In this document: positions 26,684 to 34,429 of the stretch, one piece after another | How the letters are laid out: each line of letters opens with the position of its first letter | Position numbering within the stretch: position 1 is the first letter of the stretch | Assembly: GCF_017352195.1 (NCBI RefSeq) | Contig: NZ_CP071445.1 | Coordinates: forward strand, 2,356,001-2,420,000 | Length of the DNA: 64,000 nt | Source of the DNA: Sedimentibacter sp. zth1 | GTDB lineage: Bacteria; Bacillota; Clostridia; Tissierellales; Sedimentibacteraceae | Direction of reading: 5' to 3' | Program-made: the position numbers and the translations under genes | The notes under the pieces: model-generated | Database searches by the model: none | What the model saw: only the letters and a program-made list of their open reading frames with translations | Told to the model about the DNA's origin: nothing

Positions 26684-27904
26684 ATGGTAAAAAATTATAA
26701 AACAAATTTAACTCAACTTAAAAATTCAATATTCTTATACTTTTTAATTGGTATAATTCTGCTATTTCCTGAGTCAGCTAAAGGAATTATGATATATGTA
26801 CCACAGCTAATTGTTGCAGGAATTGCTGCTTACTTAATGCTTAAAATATCAATTAATAAAATCACCAAGTTATTTCTGATGTTTGCTTTGTTTATGACAG
26901 TGATGAATGTATTTTTGTCAACTATAAATAGCGGAGAAAATATTAGTAATATTATAGTTTCATCATTAAGGCTTTATTATCCTTTTGTTGGTCTTATTAT
27001 AGGCTCTTGGATCAAAAAAAATGTGAAGCAAGAGTCCTTACTAAAAGCATTAACTTTTTTTCTGATTCTACAGTTTATAGTTAGTTATTTGCAAATTAAG
27101 AACGAAGGGTTTAGAGTATGGTCATTTACATTATACAGAGCTTCAAATCTTGAAAATTATTTAATCGCGTTCTCTTGGGAAACCGGGAAAAGAGCTATAG
27201 GGACTATTGGAAATCCAAATATTTTAGGCTTGTTAGTAGTACTTTTTAATAGCACAATATTAGTACTATCTGAGTGTATCAAAAATCGATTCATTAAGAG
27301 AATAATTGTTGTTTTAAGTATTATTACATCTTTATATGTATCAATTTACACGCAGTCGCGAACCACAATATTATTGTGGGTATTAACAACAGTTCTAATT
27401 GCCTATATGAAGTATTCAAAGACAGCATTAACTAGCATTATCTATTCTTTTGCTTCGATAGTAGTGATAGTTTCACTGTTAATTGTAATTCAAGATGATA
27501 TTAGTAGAGATATTAGTTTAGTAGCCTTGGATTCAAGATTTGATATTTGGCTTTTACGTATACGGCAAATGTTTGAAAAAACCAAATATATGAATGTTTT
27601 CGCAAGTATATTAGGAATCGGTTATACAACTGCTAGAGAACTTGGAACATTTGATAATATTTATGTGAAATATTTTGTGTCAGGAGGAATCATTGGCTTC
27701 ACTATATTCTTAAAAACAATAATCGATACAGCTATGATTATCTTTCGGAAGTTGTCGAATAATGTATCGAGACGATTAGGAAAAGTAGTATTATTTTTAT
27801 GGGTTCTAGGTAGTTTTGTAGCAGAATATCAAGAAATGTTCAAATTATCTATTATTACGTTTATGGTACTCGGATATGCATTATATTCAAACTCAAAAAA
27901 ATAG
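26684..27904 (+). CDS. Wzy-type polysaccharide polymerase
   Basis: The 406 residues are mostly hydrophobic, with about ten to twelve membrane helices and one larger outer loop around residues 135-180 (YRASNLENYLIAFSWETGKRAIGTIGNPN). The GTIGNPN and YTQSRTTIL motifs are typical of O-antigen/EPS polymerases of the Wzy_C superfamily. It would join flipped repeat units on the outer face of the membrane. A second member of the superfamily, at 34.4 kb, is longer and different. Confidence 0.85.
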   Translation: MVKNYKTNLTQLKNSIFLYFLIGIILLFPESAKGIMIYVPQLIVAGIAAYLMLKISINKITKLFLMFALFMTVMNVFLSTINSGENISNIIVSSLRLYYPFVGLIIGSWIKKNVKQESLLKALTFFLILQFIVSYLQIKNEGFRVWSFTLYRASNLENYLIAFSWETGKRAIGTIGNPNILGLLVVLFNSTILVLSECIKNRFIKRIIVVLSIITSLYVSIYTQSRTTILLWVLTTVLIAYMKYSKTALTSIIYSFASIVVIVSLLIVIQDDISRDISLVALDSRFDIWLLRIRQMFEKTKYMNVFASILGIGYTTARELGTFDNIYVKYFVSGGIIGFTIFLKTIIDTAMIIFRKLSNNVSRRLGKVVLFLWVLGSFVAEYQEMFKLSIITFMVLGYALYSNSKK

Positions 27905-27906
27905 AC

Positions 27907-27976
27907 ATTCAATATATGAGTATTCCGACCCTTTTGAGCCACTGCATGGCTCTCTAAAACAAGAATATTCAATATA
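27907..27976. repeat. Ten-base direct repeat around a small hairpin
   Basis: ATTCAATATA occurs at 27907-27916 and again at 27967-27976. Between them is a stem GAGCC-ACTGCAT-GGCTC with GGCTCT next to it. The layout resembles a target duplication around a tiny element or an excision scar between the polymerase and the next glycosyltransferase. Confidence 0.45.
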
Positions 27977-28016
27977 ATAAAATCGTTAAAGAATAAATAA
28001 CTTATGGAGGAGATTC

Positions 28017-29210
28017 ATGAATATATTACTAATTACTAATATGTATCCAGCATTTTCAAATCAGTCTAAAATTAAGGCGACATATGCGGTCCATTATTTT
28101 GCAAAAGAGTGGGCAAAAAATCATAATGTGAAGGTAATACGCTTATGGTCTACATACCCAAAGATATTCACAGTATTAAAAAGATGCAGAACTGTTAACA
28201 AATATGGTTTTCAAGATAACTATATTCTAGATGGTGTAGATATTACTAGAATGCCTATATTGAAAATTCCAAAAATTAATTATAGAGATAAAGATATTCG
28301 TACTGTTGCAAATAAAATTATCAAAATGATAGTTAATGAAACTAAGGATAATAATTTCCCAGACGTTGTAATATGCGATATATTAAACCCTTTCATATAC
28401 ATTGGTGCAATTGTTGCTGAGAAATTTAATAGCAAATTGGTAGCTAGCTTACATAATTCAGATATATCTTATTTATACAGGCCAAAGAATTATAAGCAGT
28501 TTATGACTACTGATTCAAACATAGATAAGATTGTATTTAGATCTGATAAAGTCGAAAAAATTTTTTTACAACTTTATAATGGAAATGAAAAAAAGAATAG
28601 ATATTCAAAAATCTTATTTGGTATTCAAAAAACAGACATTATAGCTCAAAAGGTATTAAACGAAAAATTATCAAAACCAAATAAGGTAATCCTTATTGCC
28701 GCTAGCCTTAAGAAATTAAAAAAAGTAGATGTGTTAATTAAAGCTTTTTCAAAAATTAAGAATAATAATGGCTATATCCTTAAGATTGTAGGAGATGGGC
28801 CAGAACGAAAAACTCTTGAAGAGCTAGTTGTAAGTTTAGATTGCGGTAAGGATGTAATTTTTGAGGGGGAAAAGAACAGAGAAGAAGTGTTGAGTTTTAT
28901 GGAAAAATCAGAAATTTTTGCTATGGTAAGTTCTCCCGAAACATTTGGTTTAGTATATATTGAAGCAATGGCTAAAGCATGTATTACTATTGGATCTAAG
29001 GGAGAAGGTATAGATGGTGTGATAATAAATGAAGAAAATGGGTTTCTTTGTATACCAAATTCTGTTGAAGATCTAAGAGTGAATTTAGAAAAAACTATGA
29101 ATTTAAATAAAGAAGAGAAATCTGGAATTATCAATAATGCTTTAAATACAGTAGAAGATTTAACATACGAAAGGCTTGCATCTAAATTTTTAATTGAAAT
29201 AGAAAAATAA
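28017..29210 (+). CDS. Glycosyltransferase family 4
   Basis: A GT-B fold transferase of 397 residues. It starts MNILLITNMYPAFSNQSK, with the nucleotide-sugar end KIVGDGPERKTLEELV and SSPETFGLVYIEAMAKA carrying the E-x7-E pair. GGAGGAG lies 7 bases before the ATG. It is the third GT4 of the locus, implying a repeat unit of at least three or four sugars when the phosphoglycosyl transferase is counted. Confidence 0.9.
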   Translation: MNILLITNMYPAFSNQSKIKATYAVHYFAKEWAKNHNVKVIRLWSTYPKIFTVLKRCRTVNKYGFQDNYILDGVDITRMPILKIPKINYRDKDIRTVANKIIKMIVNETKDNNFPDVVICDILNPFIYIGAIVAEKFNSKLVASLHNSDISYLYRPKNYKQFMTTDSNIDKIVFRSDKVEKIFLQLYNGNEKKNRYSKILFGIQKTDIIAQKVLNEKLSKPNKVILIAASLKKLKKVDVLIKAFSKIKNNNGYILKIVGDGPERKTLEELVVSLDCGKDVIFEGEKNREEVLSFMEKSEIFAMVSSPETFGLVYIEAMAKACITIGSKGEGIDGVIINEENGFLCIPNSVEDLRVNLEKTMNLNKEEKSGIINNALNTVEDLTYERLASKFLIEIEK

Positions 29211-29231
29211 ATATATTTTGGGAGTGGACTT

Positions 29232-30317
29232 ATGAAAAAAATTGCAATAGCAACGTTAAACGGATATTTCAATTACGGAAATAGGCTTCAAAATTATGCA
29301 TTACAAGAAGTACTAAGTTCATTTGGATATGAAGTACAAACTTTAAGAATTAATAGGGATAAACATGCAGACAAATTTAATTCGTTTTTGAAAGAGATCA
29401 AGAGATGGATAAAGAACCCTTCTGCTTACTATAATCAGAAACATAGACAAAGTGTATTTCTTGAATTTTCTCATAGGTATATAATTGAAACTGAAATGGT
29501 TTTCAATATGGATGATGATTTAACCCACCTCAATCGGGAGTTTGATTATTTTGTTGTAGGAAGTGACCAAGTTTGGAATCCAAGTATGAATAGAGTATCA
29601 TCTTTCTTTTTCTTAGATTTTGTAGAGGAGAATAAAAGAATAGCCTATGCCCCTAGTTTTGGTATATCAAAATTACCAGATGAGGTCAATTCAGATTATC
29701 AAAAATGGATAAAAGAAATTCCGTATTTATCAGTTAGAGAAGATGATGGAACTAAAATTATAAAAAATCTTACTGGACGTGAAGTGAGTGTTCTAGTGGA
29801 TCCGACAGTACTTTTAACTAAAGAAAAATGGATTAATGTTTCAAGGGTAGCGAAGAATAAACCTGCTGAAGAATATTTGTTAACATATTTTCTCGGAGGA
29901 ATTCCCAAAGAATACAAAAAACAGATCAACGAAATAGCCAATGTTAAAGGATTAAAAATAATGAACTTAGGAGATAAAAACGAAAAAGACACTTATCGAA
30001 CTGGACCAAGTGAGTTCATAGATTATATTAAGGATTGTTCGGTATTTTGTACGGATTCTTTTCATGGGGCTGTATTTTCAATCTTAATGGAAAAGCCATT
30101 CATTGTGTATGAGAGAAAAGGAGCAGTATCAATGTATTCTAGAATTGATACTCTCTTGAACAAATTTGATTTAAGTGAAAGAAAATCCGACAATATAGAG
30201 ATTAACGAAAAAGTCTTTGAAATAGATTTTTCACATACACTGTCAATATTAGAAAAAGAGAGAGAACTAGCTATTAATTTTTTAAAAAATGCTTTGAAGA
30301 TTGAGGATGCGAATTAA
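29232..30317 (+). CDS. Polysaccharide pyruvyl transferase family protein
   Basis: The 361-residue protein fits the pyruvyl-transferase fold: GYFNYGNRLQNYALQEVL at the N-terminus, FVVGSDQVWNPS, and the C-terminal CTDSFHGAVFSILMEKPF. Members add ketal pyruvate from PEP to sugars of EPS or wall polymer. In SLH-bearing bacteria the wall-polymer version (CsaB) creates the ligand bound by SLH domains. Adjacent genes for a flippase and an FrhB-like protein form a trio common in polysaccharide loci. Confidence 0.87.
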   Translation: MKKIAIATLNGYFNYGNRLQNYALQEVLSSFGYEVQTLRINRDKHADKFNSFLKEIKRWIKNPSAYYNQKHRQSVFLEFSHRYIIETEMVFNMDDDLTHLNREFDYFVVGSDQVWNPSMNRVSSFFFLDFVEENKRIAYAPSFGISKLPDEVNSDYQKWIKEIPYLSVREDDGTKIIKNLTGREVSVLVDPTVLLTKEKWINVSRVAKNKPAEEYLLTYFLGGIPKEYKKQINEIANVKGLKIMNLGDKNEKDTYRTGPSEFIDYIKDCSVFCTDSFHGAVFSILMEKPFIVYERKGAVSMYSRIDTLLNKFDLSERKSDNIEINEKVFEIDFSHTLSILEKERELAINFLKNALKIEDAN

Positions 30318-30320
30318 ATT

Positions 30321-31844
30321 ATGAAAGTTAATCAATTAAAGGCCGGAGCTGCCTTATCATATATATCAATGGGACTAGGTTATCTAGTCTCCATAATTTA
30401 TACTCCAATAATGTTGAGATTATTGGGTCAAAGTGAATATGGTCTTTATAATTTAGTAGCATCTGTTGTCGCCTATTTAGGTGTTTTAAACTTTGGATTT
30501 GGCAGTGCTTATATGCGATATTATTCAAGGTATAAGGCTCAGGAAGAGAGAGAAAAGATTGCTACTTTGAATGGTATGTTTCTAATTATTTTTTCTGTTA
30601 TCGGTTTTGTAGCAGTAATTGCAGGTACAATATTAGCACTAAATACTGAATTGATTTTTGGCTCAGAATTAACAAGCTTCGAACTATCAAGAGCAAAGAT
30701 ATTGATGATGATTCTAGTAATAAATTTAGCAATATCATTTCCAAATATAGTTTTTACTTCTCATATTACAGCAAATGAGAAGTTTGTGTTTCAGAAAATA
30801 GTTCAAATGATAAAAGCGGTAATTAATCCGTTTGTAATATTACCAGTTTTGATTATGGGTTACGGTTCTGTAGGAATGGTAGTTGTGACTACTATTCTTA
30901 ATATTTTTATCGAAATTATTAACTTAACTTATTGCATAAGGAAACTTAAAATGAGATTTTCTTTTAGGAACTTTGATTTTAAGTTGATGAGAGAAATGAC
31001 TGTATTTTCTTCTTTTATTTTTATTAATTTATTAATTGATCAGATTAATTGGAATGTTGACAAGTTTATTTTAGGTAGATTTCATGGAACTGTTACAGTT
31101 GCAGTATATGGTTTAGCTGCGCAGTTGAATACCTATTATTTATCTATAGCCTCAACGATATCAAGTGTATTTATTCCAAGAGTACATAGATTAGTTGCAA
31201 GCTCTGATGATAATGATGATTTAACAAAATTGTTTACAAGAATTGGTAGAGTTCAATTTATTATACTTTCATTAATATCAACAGGGTTAGTATTTTTTGG
31301 AAGACCGTTTATTAATATGTGGGCTGGTAATAATTATGATGGTTCATATACGATAGTATTATTACTAATAATTCCGGTAACTATTCCACTAATTCAAAAT
31401 ATTGGAATAGAAATCCAACGGGCAAAAAATATGCATCAATTTAGATCATGGGTTTATTTTTTTATTGCACTTGCAAATTTAGGAATAACAATCCCATTGG
31501 CAAAGATGTATGGGGGAGTTGGAGCTGCGATTGGTACAGCTGCATCACTTATAATTGGGAATGGACTTATCATGAACTGGTATAATCATGTTAAAGTTGG
31601 GTTGGATATGAAATATTTCTGGAAACAAATACTTAGCTTTATTCCAGCTTTGATAGCGCCAATAATGTCGGGGATATTAATCAATAAAATATTTAATTTA
31701 TATAGTTTATTCTACTTTTTAGGGTTTGGAATTATTTATGTTGTCATATTTTTTATTTCCATGTGGTTCTTTGGAATGAATCAATATGAAAAAGACTTGA
31801 TAGGTAAACCTATAAAAAGAGTGGTTATAAGGATATGTAAGTAA
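30321..31844 (+). CDS. Wzx-type polysaccharide flippase (MATE/MVF fold)
   Basis: The 507 residues contain about 14 hydrophobic helices, the standard Wzx count. The opening GAALSYISMGLGYLVSIIYTPIMLRLLGQSEYGLYNL is typical of the polysaccharide transporter family. It moves the undecaprenyl-linked repeat unit to the outer face of the membrane. The ATG comes 3 bp after the stop of the pyruvyltransferase gene, so they are translationally linked. Confidence 0.93.
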   Translation: MKVNQLKAGAALSYISMGLGYLVSIIYTPIMLRLLGQSEYGLYNLVASVVAYLGVLNFGFGSAYMRYYSRYKAQEEREKIATLNGMFLIIFSVIGFVAVIAGTILALNTELIFGSELTSFELSRAKILMMILVINLAISFPNIVFTSHITANEKFVFQKIVQMIKAVINPFVILPVLIMGYGSVGMVVVTTILNIFIEIINLTYCIRKLKMRFSFRNFDFKLMREMTVFSSFIFINLLIDQINWNVDKFILGRFHGTVTVAVYGLAAQLNTYYLSIASTISSVFIPRVHRLVASSDDNDDLTKLFTRIGRVQFIILSLISTGLVFFGRPFINMWAGNNYDGSYTIVLLLIIPVTIPLIQNIGIEIQRAKNMHQFRSWVYFFIALANLGITIPLAKMYGGVGAAIGTAASLIIGNGLIMNWYNHVKVGLDMKYFWKQILSFIPALIAPIMSGILINKIFNLYSLFYFLGFGIIYVVIFFISMWFFGMNQYEKDLIGKPIKRVVIRICK

Positions 31845-31870
31845 ATAAGTAGAACATGGGTGGTTGTGAT

Positions 31871-33073
31871 ATGATGGATAAAGAGTTAAAAAATAGGAAA
31901 GATTGTATGGGGTGCCATGCATGTGTAAATATATGTCCTAAAAATTGTATTTCTATGGAAGCAGATGAAGAAGGATTTTTATATCCTACTGTTGATTATA
32001 GTTTATGTATAAAATGTAACAAATGCATTAAAGTATGTCCAATAATAAATAGAATAGAAGTAGACAATAAGCCGATTGCTTATTCTTGTATTAATAATAA
32101 TGAAACGATTAGGTTAGATAGCTCATCTGGTGGTATATTCACATTAGTAGCAGAAAAAGTTATCTCTGTAGGCGGAGTTGTTTTTGGAGCTGGTTTCAAC
32201 GATAAGTTTGAATTAGAACATAGATTTGTTGAAACAAAAGAGAGACTTTGGCAACTCAGAGGGTCAAAATATGTACAGAGTAAGATGGGAAATTCATATG
32301 AGCAAGTAAAGAAGTTTTTGGATTTAAAAAGAAAAGTATTATTTACAGGTACGCCTTGCCAGATTGCAGGACTGCGATCCTATCTAGGTAAATCGTATAC
32401 TAATCTTTTAACTATAGATATTATTTGTCATGGAGTACCTTCACCTGAGGTATGGCGTAAGTATGTTGAATTTCGTGAAAGTGAGGCGGGGTCACCAGCC
32501 CAGAGAATCGCTTTCAGGCGAAAGGATGAAGGCTGGAAGCGATACTCTGTATCATTCTTATTTAAGAACAATACAGAGTATCGACAAAATCTACGTAAAG
32601 ATTTATATATGAGAGCTTTCTTGAAAGATGTTTGTTTAAGACCCTCATGCTATGATTGTAAGTTTAAGGGGATAAATCGTCAGAGTGATATTACACTTGC
32701 AGATTTCTTGGGCATTCAAAATATGTTGCCAGAGATGGATGATGATAAGGGAACATCTTTAATATTTGTAAATAGTCAGAACGGTCAGAGTGTATTTAAT
32801 GAAATAAAAGACCGGATATCATATCAAGAAGTGGATATGCAAGAAGCTGTTAAGTACAACTCTGCAGCTATTAAATCCTCAAAATATAATCTAAAACGTG
32901 ATGGGTTTATGGAAGAAAAGGATATTCTACTTTTTGACAAATTGGTTAAGAAATATTGTACAGACAAATTATCAATTAGAGTTAAGAGAAAAATAAAGGC
33001 TATTTTAATAAAAATAGGTCTGCTAGGTATTGTAAAACGAGCATTTGGAAAGAAAACACAAAATAGTGGATAG
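31871..33073 (+). CDS. FrhB-like iron-sulfur oxidoreductase of polysaccharide loci
   Basis: Two ferredoxin-type clusters are visible at the N-terminus (CMGCHACVNICP and CIKCNKCIKVCP). FrhB N- and C-domains follow, including SSGGIFTLVAEKVI, FTGTPCQIAGLRSYL, DIICHGVPSP and CYDCKFKG. The family is named for the F420-reducing hydrogenase beta subunit, but members in EPS clusters next to pyruvyltransferases have no established role. ATG at 31871 follows GGGTGGT; an ATG at 31856 is possible. Its last codons coincide with a decayed galE tail, so its 3' end may have been reshaped by recombination. Confidence 0.85.
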   Translation: MMDKELKNRKDCMGCHACVNICPKNCISMEADEEGFLYPTVDYSLCIKCNKCIKVCPIINRIEVDNKPIAYSCINNNETIRLDSSSGGIFTLVAEKVISVGGVVFGAGFNDKFELEHRFVETKERLWQLRGSKYVQSKMGNSYEQVKKFLDLKRKVLFTGTPCQIAGLRSYLGKSYTNLLTIDIICHGVPSPEVWRKYVEFRESEAGSPAQRIAFRRKDEGWKRYSVSFLFKNNTEYRQNLRKDLYMRAFLKDVCLRPSCYDCKFKGINRQSDITLADFLGIQNMLPEMDDDKGTSLIFVNSQNGQSVFNEIKDRISYQEVDMQEAVKYNSAAIKSSKYNLKRDGFMEEKDILLFDKLVKKYCTDKLSIRVKRKIKAILIKIGLLGIVKRAFGKKTQNSG

Positions 33074-33140
33074 AAGAGCTGGAGATATAGCTTTTTCCTA
33101 CGCCGATGCAAGTAAAGCTGAAAGGGAGCTTGATGATAGT
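33063..33140 (+). pseudogene. Remnant of the 3' end of galE (UDP-glucose 4-epimerase)
   Basis: Read from 33063 the translation is IVDRRAGDIAFSYADASKA, then ERELDD. It matches the conserved C-terminal GalE motif RRxGDIaxxYADpxKAxxEL. The frame starts inside the last codons of the FrhB-like gene and no upstream galE sequence exists here, so only the tail survives. I identify it by motif alone. Confidence 0.72.
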
Positions 33141-33269
33141 CCCCATCAAAAACCAGACAAAAAAGCAAATAATTCATTATCAATTTTAACATAAAAGTGA
33201 TGTCTTAAGAACGAATTATAAACTGTATTTGAAGCGATATAAGGTAAAAAATAAGTGATAATAAATACA

Positions 33270-33303
33270 AAAATATATATATTTTAAATTATATATATTT
33301 AAT
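33270..33303. repeat. AT-only inverted repeat upstream of the IS3 remnant
   Basis: AAATATATATA and TATATATATTT are separated by about eight bases. In such AT-rich DNA it may be chance, but it lies between the galE scrap and the transposase remnant. Confidence 0.35.
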
Positions 33304-33360
33304 TAAATTTCATATTCAAAAATTAGACAAAAAAATAGAACTTATGTTATAATTTTTACC

Positions 33361-33665
33361 ATGAAAAATAATAAAAATTACACACCAGAAATGAAAGCAC
33401 AAGCTATTTTGGAAGTTTTAGAAGACAAAAAAATGATTAAAGAAATTGTTAATGAATATGAAATTATTTATTCAACTTTAAGAAGTTGGAAAAATGAAGT
33501 GGTTAATAGGATGTCTGAACTAGTTGGAAGGAAATTGGAGGCAGATATTTAACTAATGGATTCTAAGACATAAAATAAAAAATTAAAATACCAGCTTGAG
33601 AAAACACAACTTGAGCTGGATTTTTTAAAAAGAAAGAGATATTTGATAAAACTACTAAAAAAATA
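33361..33665 (+). mobile_element. IS3-family OrfA remnant
   Basis: Residues NYTPEMKAQAILEVLEDKKMIKEI, then YSTLRSWKNE, are the helix-turn-helix of IS3-type OrfA. After 63 codons the frame stops; downstream, in another frame, the typical coiled end reappears (YQLEKTQLELDFLKRK) and stops at 33664-33666. No OrfB with the DDE catalytic domain follows. A TATAAT-like box lies just before the ATG. The element is dead but marks past transposition inside the polysaccharide locus. Confidence 0.75.
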
Positions 33666-33722
33666 GGTAGAAACGATCCATGCTTATGCGGCAGCGGGAA
33701 TAAATATAAGTAGTATTGTTTA
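33633..33722 (+). pseudogene. Orphan SEC-C zinc-motif remnant
   Basis: In the frame from 33633 the reading is KEIFDKTTKKIGRNDPC, then LCGSGNKYK, a stop, and YC. This closely matches the SEC-C zinc motif (GRNDPCPCGSGKKYKKCC) at the end of SecA and of many small proteins. There is no upstream gene body and an in-frame stop breaks the motif, so it is a decayed tail, fused directly after the transposase scrap. Confidence 0.7.
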
Positions 33723-33741
33723 GATAAGGATGAGAGTATAA

Positions 33742-34221
33742 ATGAATAAAAAACAAGTAAAAATAATAATTTCCTGGACTACCGTCCTTATTTGGATGGT
33801 AGTCATATTTAATCTATCGTCACAACCAGCTCATCAGTCCAATAAACTTAGTACTGGAGTAACACAGGTTATTATAAAAACAGTAAAGAAAGTTGCTCCT
33901 AATACTAATTTTGATATAAAAAAGTTTAATCATTATGTAAGAAAAAATGCACATTTCTTTGCTTATTTAGTTCTAGGTGTATTGGTTATGAATGCATTAA
34001 GAAGAAGTGATGTATTTAGATATAAATTTTTTGCATTATTGATTTGTATTTTTTATGCCATATCAGATGAACTTCAACAAATCTTTGTACCAGGTAGAGG
34101 TCCACAAGTTAAGGATGTATTTATAGATAGTGCAGGAGCTGTTGTTGGAATTTTGGCATATTTGGTGATTATGAAAATAAAGAAAAAAATCATGACTGTA
34201 GGGATGTTATGTAACCGTTAA
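33742..34221 (+). CDS. VanZ-like family membrane protein
   Basis: The 159 residues have four hydrophobic helices and the VanZ signature: LSSQPAHQSN near the N-terminus, KNAHFFAYLVLGVL, and SDELQQIFVPGRGPQVKDVFIDSAGA. VanZ of Enterococcus gives low teicoplanin resistance by an unknown mechanism; many Firmicutes carry a copy beside surface-polymer genes. An AAGGATGAGAG ribosome site precedes the ATG. The last residues (TVGMLCNR) run into scrambled DNA and may not be original. Confidence 0.9.
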   Translation: MNKKQVKIIISWTTVLIWMVVIFNLSSQPAHQSNKLSTGVTQVIIKTVKKVAPNTNFDIKKFNHYVRKNAHFFAYLVLGVLVMNALRRSDVFRYKFFALLICIFYAISDELQQIFVPGRGPQVKDVFIDSAGAVVGILAYLVIMKIKKKIMTVGMLCNR

Positions 34222-34256
34222 GCCAAGTCCAACTGTTAAGGGTCAATAAAAAATAA

Positions 34257-34362
34257 GATATCAATGCTAAAGTTTGTGAATTAGTTGTAGATGCTGGCAT
34301 ATATAGAGCAGAATCAATTAAAGTTGTTGAAGCGGCAGGTTATAGATATTGGAGATTATAAA
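34257..34362 (+). pseudogene. Internally deleted remnant of a nucleotide-sugar dehydrogenase gene
   Basis: The reading DINAKVCELVVDAGIYRAES, then IK, corresponds to DEIAKIYELVIEVGVHRAGS in the dehydrogenase at 24.1 kb. After GAAGCGGCA the sequence jumps directly to GGTTATAGATATTGGAG and TTATAA, the last codons of that gene (GYSYWRL). About 230 central codons are missing. One extra A at about 34320-34323 breaks the frame. Divergence from the intact gene shows it is an old or paralogous copy. Confidence 0.82.
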
Positions 34363-34429
34363 ATAATATGTTGCAAAGCATATTATATATGGTAAAATGT
34401 AGTTGGATTATTACTTATAGGGGGTCATG

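Noticed and set aside
31871-33073. True F420-reducing hydrogenase subunit
   Set aside because: No hydrogenase large or small subunits are nearby and the context is polysaccharide synthesis, so only the fold name is used.
33742-34221. VanZ as evidence for a vancomycin-resistance cluster
   Set aside because: No vanA/H/X/S/R genes are present, and VanZ-like proteins are common beside polymer genes.
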